A stretch of DNA of 64,000 nucleotides from Pseudoluteimonas sp047602125 (GTDB lineage Bacteria; Pseudomonadota; Gammaproteobacteria; Xanthomonadales; Xanthomonadaceae), in contig JASGIB010000001.1 of assembly GCA_047602125.1 (NCBI GenBank), forward strand, positions 2,418,001-2,482,000. The letters are read 5' to 3'. Position 1 is the first letter of the stretch. Each line of letters starts with the position of its first letter. This document shows, piece after piece, positions 8,741-17,886 of this stretch. The position numbers and the translations under genes are program-made. The notes under the pieces are model-generated. The model searched no databases, was not told where the DNA came from, and saw only the letters and a program-made list of their open reading frames with translations.

Positions 8741-9534
8741 CGGGCGACGGTGGCCGCGATGTCGATGCGCTGCGTGCCCGAATCCAGGCGCCCCTGCAGT
8801 TTCACCGGGAACCTGAGCGTCGGCGGCGCCGATTTCGGATCGTCCGGTTGCGGTTGCAATGCGATGTCGCGGGTTTCGCCGGGCAGGATCGGCAAGGTCG
8901 ACGGCACGAAGGCATGGCGATGCCCGTCCGCATCGATGCCGTCGATGAAGCCTTCCAGGCGGCCGTGCGCATCGCCGTCGTTGCGGACCTGCAACACCGG
9001 GACGTCGCGGCCATCGACCTTCGCCACGCGTTGCCCGGCCACCGCGAGGCGCGGCGCGGCGTCGCCGATCGACAGGTACACGACGACGCCGATGCGACCC
9101 GAGACCGGGATCGAAATGCCGTCCGTGACCGGTTCCGGGTCGCCTTCGATCAACAGCGCGAAGCGGCATTCGCGGCGCGGCGCGTCGGCGGGCACTTGCA
9201 CTTCGAAGCGATAACGACGCTTGCCGTTCGCCGGAAGCGTGATGTCGGCGGCCTCGATGCCGACCCACGGCCGGCAACTGTCGGCCGTCAACGCATCGGA
9301 AAACTGCACGCCGCCGTCGGGCATGAGGATCCAGTCCGCGGTCTTGACCGTGAAATGCGCGGATGCGTTCGAGACGTTGTCGATCTCGACCACGTTGCGG
9401 TAGGTCGTGCCGGGCTTCGCGGCGTCCTCGAAGCGCGGCGGCGATACCACCGCGGAAAATCCCTGCGCGGAAACCGCCGATGCGAACAACGCGCATGCGG
9501 CGAACAGGAGGCGGATCGTGCTTCGCGTCGTCAT
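8737..9534 (-). CDS. PapD-like periplasmic chaperone, non-canonical
   Basis: 265 residues with a clear signal peptide (LLFAACALFASAVSAQ). The mature part has two beta-rich halves consistent with two immunoglobulin-like domains: VSPPRFEDAAKPGTTYRNVV and SNASAHFTVKTADWI in the first, PVLQVRNDGDAHGRLEG and LPILPGETRDIAL in the second. This arrangement is that of fimbrial chaperones that cap subunits before secretion. I cannot place the conserved Arg/Lys pair of PapD with certainty. It overlaps the barrel gene downstream and lies 3 bases into the small exported gene upstream, so the operon is tightly coupled. Confidence 0.65.
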   Translation of the reverse strand: MTTRSTIRLLFAACALFASAVSAQGFSAVVSPPRFEDAAKPGTTYRNVVEIDNVSNASAHFTVKTADWILMPDGGVQFSDALTADSCRPWVGIEAADITLPANGKRRYRFEVQVPADAPRRECRFALLIEGDPEPVTDGISIPVSGRIGVVVYLSIGDAAPRLAVAGQRVAKVDGRDVPVLQVRNDGDAHGRLEGFIDGIDADGHRHAFVPSTLPILPGETRDIALQPQPDDPKSAPPTLRFPVKLQGRLDSGTQRIDIAATVAR

Positions 9535-9992
9535 GGCGCGTCCAGGTCGATTTCGAACGAAAAGGCGAGTTGCCGGCCGCGCGCGAGGCCGCTGCCATCG
9601 GCCTGGATCGACAGGCGCAGGGTGTCTTCGAGCGTATCTGCATCGATCGGCCCGGCATGGACCAGGGTGCGTTCGCCGCTGCGCAAGGTGCCGGGAAGCA
9701 ACCGGCCCTGCGTGCTCCACGAAGCGACGACCTGGCCATCCGCCTGCTGCGGCAGGGTCATGTAGATCCGGCCCTGCCGTCCTTTCCAGGGCGCGACATC
9801 GAGGCGCACGAGCACGCGGGTCTGCCCGAACACCGCGGTCGCGAGTTCGCCATGCGGCATCGGGGTGATCGGCTTCAGGCGCAAGGGCCCGCCGAGCACC
9901 TGGCTGCTGCTGTCGTCGACGCGATAGGCCTGGGCCGAAGCCGTTGCGGCCAGCAGCGCGCAGGCGAACCCGAGGACGAGGCGCATGCGCAT
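9531..9992 (-). CDS. Small exported protein of the chaperone/usher-like operon, unknown function
   Basis: 153 residues, signal peptide (VLGFACALLAATASAQA), then a compact beta-rich domain with the segments GQTRVLVRLDVAPWKGRQG and ARGRQLAFSFEIDLDAP. No cysteines in the mature part. The final alternating strand LAFSFEIDL resembles the C-terminal strand of secreted pilus subunits, so it could be a minor or tip subunit, or a second assembly factor. The ATG overlaps the previous stop (TGATG). I do not recognise the family. Confidence 0.55.
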   Translation of the reverse strand: MRMRLVLGFACALLAATASAQAYRVDDSSSQVLGGPLRLKPITPMPHGELATAVFGQTRVLVRLDVAPWKGRQGRIYMTLPQQADGQVVASWSTQGRLLPGTLRSGERTLVHAGPIDADTLEDTLRLSIQADGSGLARGRQLAFSFEIDLDAP

Positions 9993-10639
9993 CAGGGCAC
10001 GCTCAGGGTGTAGGTGACCCGGCCGTTGTAGGTCCCGGCCGCGACGACGCTGCTGTTGGCATACGAGAACTTGTGGCAACTCTCGCTCCAGGTGTTCGCC
10101 TGGAAGCTCGCCAGGGTCTGGGTGCCGCCGGTGAAGGCGCCGGACGGGAACGGTTGCGCGCCGGTATCGCCATTGCCGCTGCTGGTCCAGCTGATCTGGC
10201 TGAAGGGAATGGTGTTGCCGCCGGTATTGGTCAGGCTGGCCGGTGCCGTGACGGTGAGGGTGCCGGTGCCGCCGGCCCCGAGCGTGCCGCGCCGGTTGTA
10301 GCCACCGATGTAGAGCTCGGAGGGCAGGTTGCAGAAGGCATAGCCATCGTAAAAGCTGGTCGCCTGGGTGGCGTTGGTCGTCATCGCCTGCGCGGTGCCG
10401 TTACCGACCGCGGCCACCGGGACGGAGACGGATACCAGGTTGATTGTCGCGCTCGCGGCCGGCGTCCCGCCGTTGTTGTAGGTGCCGTTGAACGCGCCAT
10501 CCCCGACGCGCAGGTAGATCGATGCCTGGGTGCCGGTCGGGGTGATGTTGACGACGAACGCGCGCGCCTGCGGAACCGGCCCGAACGCGGACAGGCAGGC
10601 GATTGCGATCGCGGTACCGTGGCGACGCGTGTTCTTCAT
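9992..10639 (-). CDS. Secreted fibre-subunit-like protein, second paralogue
   Basis: 215 residues with a signal peptide ending near FGPVPQARA. It shares an order of motifs with the first gene of the operon: IYLRVGDG, a SVPVAAVGNGT block, NTIPFSQISW and a C-terminal NGRVTYTLSVP strand. The two proteins are therefore probably paralogous subunits. It has two mature cysteines (FCNLP and SCHKF) that could form one disulfide; the first-gene product has none. No strong Shine-Dalgarno sequence precedes the ATG. It lies 71 bases after the first subunit gene, and a 16-base-pair hairpin occupies the gap. Confidence 0.6.
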   Translation of the reverse strand: MKNTRRHGTAIAIACLSAFGPVPQARAFVVNITPTGTQASIYLRVGDGAFNGTYNNGGTPAASATINLVSVSVPVAAVGNGTAQAMTTNATQATSFYDGYAFCNLPSELYIGGYNRRGTLGAGGTGTLTVTAPASLTNTGGNTIPFSQISWTSSGNGDTGAQPFPSGAFTGGTQTLASFQANTWSESCHKFSYANSSVVAAGTYNGRVTYTLSVP

Positions 10640-10660
10640 CGGGGGATGGCCGAAGGCAAC

Positions 10661-10698
10661 ACGTCGCGGGGACGCCGCGGATGGCGTCCCCGCGACGT
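10661..10698 (-). promoter_or_regulatory. Strong intercistronic hairpin between the two subunit genes
   Basis: A perfect 16-base-pair stem (10661-10676 with 10683-10698) and a six-base loop lie 12 bases after the stop of the first subunit gene. No T-run follows on the transcribed side, so it is more likely an mRNA-stabilising or attenuating structure that raises the level of the first subunit over downstream genes, as in pap-type pilus operons. Confidence 0.7.
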
Positions 10699-10710
10699 GG
10701 CGCTGGACCC

Positions 10711-11328
10711 TTACAGCGAGGTCGCCGTGTAGGTCACGCGGCCGTTGTTGACGTTCACGCCGCCATACACGCCAGCCGCGGGCGTCACGGTGTTCAGGTA
10801 GGAATACGTCCAGCGCGCGTCGCGGTTCACGACGCCGCTGGTCGCGGTGACGGTGGTGTTGGTGGTGGCGCCGTCGGCCAGCGCGGGCGCCGCCAGCGCG
10901 GTGGCGGACGTCAGGACGGCGGCGGTGGTGCTGATCTGGCTGTAGGAGATGGTGTTGGTGCCGCCATCGTTCAGGGCGCCGGCGGTGGTCGACGACAAGG
11001 TGACGTTGCCGCCGTTGCCCATCAGGCGCGCGGTGACGACGCCGTTGCCGAGGTCGCCCGAACCCGCGGTCGCGGCCACGGGGGTGCCGTTGCCGACGTT
11101 GGCGGCCGGCACGGTGAAGTCGATCAGGTTGACCGCGGTGTTGTTGGCGAAATCGGTACCGGTGCCGACGCGCAGGTACAGGAACTTCGGGATCGTGATC
11201 CGGAAATCGACGCGGGCGGTGGCGGTCAGGCCGCCGGTGCCGGTCTGGAAGTTGGATTCGGCGCTGGCGATCATCGGCGCGGACGCGAGCACGGCGGCGG
11301 CGATCAGGGATTTGGCGAGCAGGCGCAT
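10711..11328 (-). CDS. Secreted fibre-subunit-like protein, likely major subunit
   Basis: 205 residues, signal peptide LLAKSLIAAAVLASAPMIASA, then a Thr/Ala/Asn/Gly-rich, Cys-free beta protein. Motifs shared with the next gene are LYLRVGTGT, FTVPAANVGNGT, NTISYSQIST and the C-terminal NGRVTYTATSL. A terminal alternating hydrophobic strand and first position in the operon fit a major pilus or surface-fibre subunit assembled by the downstream chaperone. A sigma-54-like promoter and a strong hairpin flank the gene, both common around abundant surface-appendage genes. The exact family is not recognised. Confidence 0.6.
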   Translation of the reverse strand: MRLLAKSLIAAAVLASAPMIASAESNFQTGTGGLTATARVDFRITIPKFLYLRVGTGTDFANNTAVNLIDFTVPAANVGNGTPVAATAGSGDLGNGVVTARLMGNGGNVTLSSTTAGALNDGGTNTISYSQISTTAAVLTSATALAAPALADGATTNTTVTATSGVVNRDARWTYSYLNTVTPAAGVYGGVNVNNGRVTYTATSL

Positions 11329-11412
11329 GGTGTTTTCCTGGAAGATTGAGGGCTGTTCGAAAAGGGCCGGCGGTCGGTTTTTTCGATGCTGCCTGCCGGT
11401 CGACGGTGCAAA

Positions 11413-11428
11413 AGCAAAGGCCATGCCA
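11413..11428 (-). promoter_or_regulatory. Sigma-54 (RpoN)-like promoter of the fibre operon
   Basis: The minus strand reads TGGCATGGCCTTTGCT: the -24 GG and the -12 GC have the exact spacing of the RpoN consensus (TGGCAC-N5-TTGCW, one mismatch). It lies 85 bases before the first subunit gene and would give a leader of about 74 bases. RpoN control is common for pili and flagella in xanthomonads; use here is inferred. Confidence 0.55.
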
Positions 11429-11649
11429 TCCCTGGCCGGAACCTCAAGCGTGCGGAATCTGTGAAAAATTACCAATTCGATGAGGGTCGTGCATGAACGA
11501 GGCGACGGCCGACCCATGCCGTTTCCATCGCCTCGGGGTGACGTCCCGCGTCAGGATTCCGCGGTCCCCAGTAAAACGATTGCGGCAAGGGCAACGCCCG
11601 GGCAAGGCCCGGCCGGACCACGGGTCCGCGGTCCCCGGAGCGCATGGGC

Positions 11650-11655
11650 GATAAT
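11650..11655 (+). promoter_or_regulatory. -10 element of map, placing the transcript start at or near the ATG
   Basis: GATAAT ends 7 bases before the A of the map ATG at 11662. Normal -10 to start spacing puts the transcript start on the initiation codon, so map may be translated from a leaderless mRNA. No clear Shine-Dalgarno sequence precedes the ATG, which agrees. The -35 is poor. Confidence 0.45.
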
Positions 11656-11661
11656 GGCGGC

Positions 11662-12438
11662 ATGACCGCCGCCCCCAAGACCCCGGACGAGATCGAAAAG
11701 ATGCGCGTCGCCGGCCGCCTGGCCGCCGAGGTGCTGCAGGTGGTCGCCCCGCACGTCAGGCCGGGCGTGACCACCGAGGAGCTGGATCGCATCTGCCACG
11801 ACCACATCGTCGAGGTGCAGGGCGCGATCCCGGCCAACGTCGGCTACCGCGGTTTCCCCAAGACCGTCTGCACTTCGGTCAACAACGTCATCTGCCACGG
11901 CATCCCCAGCCCGGGCAAGGTGTTGAAGGACGGCGACATCGTCAACATCGACGTCACCGTCATCAAGGACGGCTGGCACGGCGACACCAGCCGCATGTAC
12001 TACGTCGGCACGCCGTCGGTGATGGCCAGGCGGCTGGTGGAAACCACGCGCGAGGCGATGTTCCGCGGCATCCGCGCGGTCAAGCCGGGCGCCACCCTCG
12101 GCGACGTCGGCCACGCGATCCAGGAATTCGCGGAAGCGCAGCGTTTCTCAGTCGTGCGCGAGTACTGCGGCCACGGCATCGGGCGCGTCTACCACGACGA
12201 ACCGCAGGTGCTGCACTACGGCCGGCCGGGGCAGGGCGTGGTCCTGCGCCCGGGCATGACCTTCACCATCGAACCGATGATCAACGAAGGCAGCCGCCAC
12301 GCGAAGCTGCTGCCCGATGGTTGGACCGTGGTCACCAAGGACCGCAAGCTCTCGGCGCAGTGGGAACACACCGTCGCCGTGACCGACGGCGGCGTGGAAA
12401 TCCTTACCCGCCTGCCCGGCGACGACAACGAGTTGTGA
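11662..12438 (+). CDS. map: Methionine aminopeptidase type I
   Basis: Removes the initiator methionine from nascent proteins. The 258-residue protein shows the dimetal-site motifs of the family in order: NIDVTV and HGDTS (two Asp), GHGIG (His), IEPMI (Glu) and WEHTV (Glu). An alternative in-frame ATG at 11644 would add six residues (MGDNGG); I prefer 11662 because the likely -10 element ends only 6 bases upstream and the length fits. The last codon overlaps the GTG start of glnD (GTGA). Confidence 0.97.
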   Translation: MTAAPKTPDEIEKMRVAGRLAAEVLQVVAPHVRPGVTTEELDRICHDHIVEVQGAIPANVGYRGFPKTVCTSVNNVICHGIPSPGKVLKDGDIVNIDVTVIKDGWHGDTSRMYYVGTPSVMARRLVETTREAMFRGIRAVKPGATLGDVGHAIQEFAEAQRFSVVREYCGHGIGRVYHDEPQVLHYGRPGQGVVLRPGMTFTIEPMINEGSRHAKLLPDGWTVVTKDRKLSAQWEHTVAVTDGGVEILTRLPGDDNEL

Positions 12439-15046
12439 CCGCCGCCCGCGCCGACGCGAACGCGCGCGACGGCGAATCCTGGACTGCCGGCGCCCGCCGC
12501 CGCCTCGCCGAAACCGATGCCGCGCTGGCCGCGCGCTTCGATGCGGGCGAAGACGTCGATCGGCTGCTTCGCGACCGCGCCCGCGCGGTGGATGCGCTGG
12601 TGCGCGAAGCCTGGACGCTGCACTTCGAACCGGATTCCGCGCTTTCCCTGTTCGCGGTCGGCGGCTACGGCCGCGGCGAACTGTTCCCGCATTCGGACAT
12701 CGACCTGCTGGTGCTGGCCGACGAAAACGCGCAGGCAGGATCGGAGGAATCGTTGGCCGCGTTCTTCGCCGCGTTATGGGACGCCGGCCTGCCGGTCGGC
12801 CATGCGGTGCGTTCGGCCGCGCAATGCGGCGATGCCGCCGTCGCCGACATCACCGCGCTCACCGCGATGCTGGAAGCGCGCGCGCTGGCCGCTGGCGAAG
12901 CCGATGCCGAACGCCTGCGCGATGCGATCGCGCCGCGGCGCGTCGGCGGGGTCGATCGCTACTTCGCCGACAAGCGCGCCGAACTCACGACGCGCCACGC
13001 ACGCTTCGGCGACACCTCCGACAACCTCGAGCCCAACCTCAAGGAAGGACCCGGCGGGTTGCGCGATTTGCAGACGCTGCGCTGGATGGCGATGCGCGTG
13101 CTCGGCGCGCGCGACCTCGAATCGCTGATCGCGCTCGGCCAGCTCGGCGCCGACGAATACGCGACGCTCGACCGCGAGCGCCGCGCGCTGTCGCGGCTGC
13201 GCTGGGGCCTGCACCTGGTGGCGGGCAAGCGCGAGGAGCGCCTGCGCTTCGACCACCAGAAGGCGCTGGCCGCGCGCCTGGGCCACGCCGACGATGCCGA
13301 CAACCTCGCGGTCGAGCAGATGATGCAGGGCTTCTACCGCAGCGCGGCGCTCGTGCAGCGCATATCGGATCGCCTGCTGCAGCGCTTCGAGGAACAGCTC
13401 GAGGGCGAGGCCATGCCCGAACCCATCGGCGACGGCTTCGAACTGCGCCGCGGTTATCTCGCCGCGCACGATCCCGAGTGGCCGAACGCCGATCCGCGCG
13501 AGGTGTTCGCGCTGTTCGCCGCGTGGGCCGCGCATCCCGGCATCCGCGGCCTGCATTCGCATACCGCGCGCGCGCTGGCCGAAGCCTTGTCGCGGATTCC
13601 GGCCCATGCCGATGCCGATCCCGCGTTGCGCGCGCAGTTCCTCGCCTTGCTGCGCGGGCCGCAGGCGGTGGAGACCCTGGCGCGCATGGCGCGCCTCGGC
13701 GTGCTCGGGCGCTGGATCCCGGCCTTCGCGCAGGTTTCCGGGCGCATGCAGTTCGACCTGTTCCACGCCTACACCGTCGACCAGCACACGCTTGCGGTGC
13801 TGCGCAACCTCGCGCAATTCGCGAGCGGCGAGGTCGACGAACGCTTCTCGGTGGCGCACACGGTTTGGCCATCGCTGCGCAAGCCGGAACTGCTGCTGCT
13901 TGCCGGCCTGTTCCACGACATCGCCAAGGGCCGTGGCGGCGACCATTCCGAACTCGGCGCCGACGACGCGCGCGAGTTCTGCGAAGCGCACGATCTGTCC
14001 GAAGCCGACACCGCATTGGTCGAATGGCTGGTGCGCAGGCACCTGCTGATGTCCACCACGGCGCAGAAGCAGGACATCGGCGATCCCGCGGTGATCCACC
14101 GATTCGCCACCGAGGTCGCCGACCGCGAACGGCTCGACAACCTCTACCTCCTGACCTGCGCCGACATCGCCGGCACTTCGCCGAAACTGTGGAACGCGTG
14201 GAAGGACCGGCTGCTCGCGGACCTGTACGCGGCCACGCGCCTGGCCTTGCGCCGCGGATTGGAAAATCCGCTCGCGGGCGGCGAGCGCATCGACGAGAAC
14301 CGCGCCGCCGCGCGCGCGTTGCTCGCCGGGGAAGGCCGCGATGGCGATGCCATCGACGCGCTGTTCGCGCGCATGCCGGAAGAGAGCTTCCTGCGCGAGC
14401 GCGCCGAACAGCTGGCATGGCAGGCGAATGCGTTGTTCGGGCATGCGCCGGGCACCGCGATCGTCCGCGCGCGCGCGCTGGCCGAGGGCGATGCGCACGC
14501 GCTGCGCGTGTTCGTGCATTCGCCCGATCGCGACGGCCTGTTCGCCGCCATCGTCGCCACCCTCGATCGCCTCGGCCTGGCGATCCAGCACGCGCGCCTG
14601 CTCGATGGCCCGGATGGCGCCGTGTTCGACACCTTCGTCGTCCTGCCCGCCGACCCGCGGCGCCCGGTGGCGCCGGCCGAGGTCGAACGACGGCTTTCGA
14701 CCGTCCTCGCCGGGGCGCTGGACGCGATCCGGCCCGCACGCCGCAGCGCGCCGCGCCACCTGCGCCATTTCCGCATCGCGCCGCAGGCGCAGTTCGCCGA
14801 TGCCGCGGACGGGCGCCGCACCGTGCTGAGCCTGGTCTGCACCGACCGGCCCGGTCTGCTCGCCGACGTCGCGCAGGTGCTGCGCGCGCATCGCGTTCGC
14901 GTGCATGATGCGCGCATCGCGACCTTCGGCGAACGCGCCGAGGACGTGTTCCGCGTGACCGACGAACAGGATCGCCCGCTGTCGGCGGGGGCGAAGGATG
15001 CATTGCACGACGCGCTGCTCGCGCGCATCGATGGAGAACCGAACGC

Positions 15047-15050
<4 letters not shown>
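12435..15050 (+). CDS. glnD: [Protein-PII] uridylyltransferase/uridylyl-removing enzyme
   Basis: Primary nitrogen sensor: uridylylates PII when glutamine is low and removes UMP when it is high. 871 residues from a GTG that overlaps the map stop. Domains in order: nucleotidyltransferase with GGYGRGELFPHSDIDLLVL (about residues 75-95), linker, HD phosphohydrolase with LFHDIAKGRGGDHS near residue 490-505, and two C-terminal ACT domains that bind glutamine (RVFVHSPDRDGLFAAIV and LSLVCTDRPGLLADV). The dapD start overlaps its end. Position between map and dapD is typical of xanthomonads. Confidence 0.97.
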
Positions 15051-15952
<902 letters not shown>

Positions 15953-15953
15953 C

Positions 15954-16313
15954 ATGGCGACCCTCTACGGACTCAAGAACTGCGATACCTGCAGGAAGGC
16001 GCAGAACTGGCTGAAGCGATTCGGCGTCGGATACGCCTTCGTCGATTACCGCGATGAGCGCCAGTCGCCAGACGCGCTGGTGGCGTGGAAGGACGCGCTC
16101 GGCGGCTGGGAGGCGATGATCAACAAGTCCTCGACCACCTGGCGCGAACTGTCGCCGAACCGCAAGACGCCCGGCAGCGACGCGGAGTGGAAATTGCTGC
16201 TGAAGGAATATCCGCAGCTGATCCGGCGGCCGGTGGTCGTTCTGGATGACGGATCGGTGTCGCAGGGCTTCAGCGACAACGGCTTCAAGAAATTGTTCGG
16301 AGTCGGCAAGTGA
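15954..16313 (+). CDS. ArsC/Spx-family protein, YffB-like
   Basis: 119-residue thioredoxin-fold protein of the arsenate-reductase-related family. It has a CxxC at the N-terminus (NCDTCRKAQNWL) and the usual RKTPGSD and RRPVVVLDDG segments. YffB-like members occur next to dapE in many proteobacteria and have not been shown to reduce arsenate; a glutathione-dependent thiol reductase role has been proposed. Starts one base after the dapD stop and overlaps the GTG start of dapE, so it belongs to the dapD-dapE transcript. Confidence 0.85.
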   Translation: MATLYGLKNCDTCRKAQNWLKRFGVGYAFVDYRDERQSPDALVAWKDALGGWEAMINKSSTTWRELSPNRKTPGSDAEWKLLLKEYPQLIRRPVVVLDDGSVSQGFSDNGFKKLFGVGK

Positions 16314-17467
16314 GCGACGTGCTCCAACTGACCTGCGACCTGATTTCCCGCGCGTCGATCACGCCGGACGACGCCGGCTGCCAGGCGTTGATCGCGGATC
16401 GGCTGCAACGCGCCGGTTTCCGTTGCGAATCGCTGCGTTTTGGTGAAGTCGACAACTTGTGGGCGACGCATGGCGACAGCGGCCCGGTGCTGGCGCTACT
16501 CGGCCATACCGACGTGGTGCCGTCGGGGCCGCGCGAGGCCTGGGCCAGCGATCCGTTCGTGCCGGAAGTGCGCGACGGCGTGCTCTACGGCCGCGGCGCG
16601 GCGGACATGAAGGGCAGCGTCGCCGCGTTCGTGGTCGCGCTGGAACGCTACGTCGCCGCGCATCCGGACCACGACGGCACGGTCGCGCTGCTACTCACCT
16701 CGGACGAGGAAGGCGATGCGATCGACGGCGTGCGCAAGGTCGCCGATCTGTTCCGCGCGCGCGGACAGCGCATCGACTGGTGCATCACCGGCGAACCCTC
16801 GTCGAAGGCGAAACTCGGCGACCTGCTGCGCGTCGGCCGCCGCGGCACCTTGTCCGCGACGCTGGTGGTGAAGGGCGTGCAGGGCCATGTCGCGTATCCG
16901 GAGAAGGCGCGCAACCCGATCCACCAGGCGATGCCGGCGCTGGCCGAACTCGCGGCGAAGCGCTGGGACGCGGGCTACGAAACCTTCCCGCCGACGTCGT
17001 TGCAGGTCAGCAATTTCAACGCCGGTACCGGCGCGAACAACGTGATCCCGGGCGAGGCGACGGTGCTGTTCAACCTGCGCTACAACCCGCACTGGAGCGC
17101 GGAGAAGCTCGAGGCCGAATGCGAGGCGGTGCTACGCGCGCACGGATTGGAATATTCGATCCATTGGCATCGCGGCGGCGAGCCGTTCTTCACGCCGGAA
17201 GGTGCGTTGCGTGCCGTGGCGCGCGATGTCTTGACGCAGTTTGCAGGCGAAGCGCCGGAGGAAAGCACCGGGGGCGGCACGTCGGATGCGCGCTTCATCG
17301 CGCCGCTGGGGGCGCAGTGCATCGAGGTGGGGCCGGTGAATGCGAGCATCCACAAGGTCGACGAGCATGTGGCCGTCGCAGAACTCGAAGCGTTGCCGGA
17401 TCTTTATCTCGCGCTGATCGAACGGTTGCTCGATTCGGAAGCGAATTCCCTGTGGGAGCGGCTTTAG
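16310..17467 (+). CDS. dapE: Succinyl-diaminopimelate desuccinylase
   Basis: Zinc-dependent M20 peptidase-family enzyme that releases succinate and L,L-diaminopimelate. 385 residues from a GTG overlapping the previous stop. Metal-site and catalytic motifs are visible: LLGHTDVVP, GRGAADMKGS and LTSDEEGDAIDG. The extreme C-terminus (SLWERL and the TAG stop) is encoded by a TGTGGGAGCGGCTTTAG palindromic repeat, so the last six or so residues are repeat-derived and the original stop has been replaced. Confidence 0.96.
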   Translation: MSDVLQLTCDLISRASITPDDAGCQALIADRLQRAGFRCESLRFGEVDNLWATHGDSGPVLALLGHTDVVPSGPREAWASDPFVPEVRDGVLYGRGAADMKGSVAAFVVALERYVAAHPDHDGTVALLLTSDEEGDAIDGVRKVADLFRARGQRIDWCITGEPSSKAKLGDLLRVGRRGTLSATLVVKGVQGHVAYPEKARNPIHQAMPALAELAAKRWDAGYETFPPTSLQVSNFNAGTGANNVIPGEATVLFNLRYNPHWSAEKLEAECEAVLRAHGLEYSIHWHRGGEPFFTPEGALRAVARDVLTQFAGEAPEESTGGGTSDARFIAPLGAQCIEVGPVNASIHKVDEHVAVAELEALPDLYLALIERLLDSEANSLWERL

Positions 17468-17513
17468 CCGCGGCCGTTTTGCCTCGGATGGTCGCGACTT
17501 CCGTCGCTCCTAC
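17451..17513. repeat. REP-type palindrome pair overlapping the dapE 3' end
   Basis: TGTGGGAGCGGCTTTAGCCGCG at the left, and the inverted, diverged partner GTCGCGACTTCCGTCGCTCC at 17491-17510 followed by TAC. This is the common xanthomonad GTGGGAGCGRCTTYAGYCGCG family, also present at 32300-32390. The TAG of the repeat is the dapE stop codon. Confidence 0.8.
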
Positions 17514-17557
17514 AAAGGCGTTCCCGGGTAGGAACAGTGTCGGATTTACTTGAATTG

Positions 17558-17881
17558 TTAGCCGGCAAGCTGAGCAAAAAGCATAACCATTGCAATCAAA
17601 CTGAGTGTGCCGAAGAGCAAAAAGAAAGCAAATCTCAACCAGTAGATGGATGATTGCATGCCATCACGTTGGTATTTGGCCTTCAACCAATTATCTGCGG
17701 CCCAGCCGGTGCTGATCATGCTGTAAAGATTGATGGCCGCGCACAAAACAAACGAGATCGGCACAAGAATCGGGTCTAGACGAAAAAGCAGAATCAGCGT
17801 TATCGCCAAAGCTGGTGGACCAAATGACAGCAGTTCGAGCCAAAGAACGCTCCCTTCGGAGATTTCGCTCTTGTTGCTCAT
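17558..17881 (-). CDS. Small membrane protein, integron-cassette-like, unknown function
   Basis: 107 residues with about three hydrophobic segments (FGPPALAITLILLF, LVPISFVLCAAINLYS, LRFAFFLLFGTLSLIAMVMLFA). The gene is visibly lower in G+C than its neighbours, with many A/T-ending codons, which suggests acquisition. On its own strand a core-site heptamer GTTAAAC lies directly before the ATG, and the stop codon lies inside GGCTAACAATTCAAG, which matches the left half of integron attC sites. No right half is present. The upstream acylase stop codon is part of the GTTAAAC motif. No recognised family. Confidence 0.65.
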   Translation of the reverse strand: MSNKSEISEGSVLWLELLSFGPPALAITLILLFRLDPILVPISFVLCAAINLYSMISTGWAADNWLKAKYQRDGMQSSIYWLRFAFFLLFGTLSLIAMVMLFAQLAG

Positions 17882-17886
17882 GCTGT

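Larger units (their letters stand above)
11329..11661. other. Intergenic region between the fibre operon and map
   Basis: About 330 bases without a convincing gene. It holds the sigma-54-like promoter of the leftward operon (11413-11428), an A/T-richer patch around 11460-11485 that could bind an activator, and a GATAAT hexamer next to the map start. No further palindromic repeat is seen. Confidence 0.6.

Noticed and set aside
10661..10698. Rho-independent terminator
   Set aside because: The stem is strong but lacks a following T-run and lies inside a co-directional operon; kept as a regulatory hairpin instead.
17451..17513. Small RNA gene
   Set aside because: The palindromes match a dispersed repeat family and no promoter is visible.
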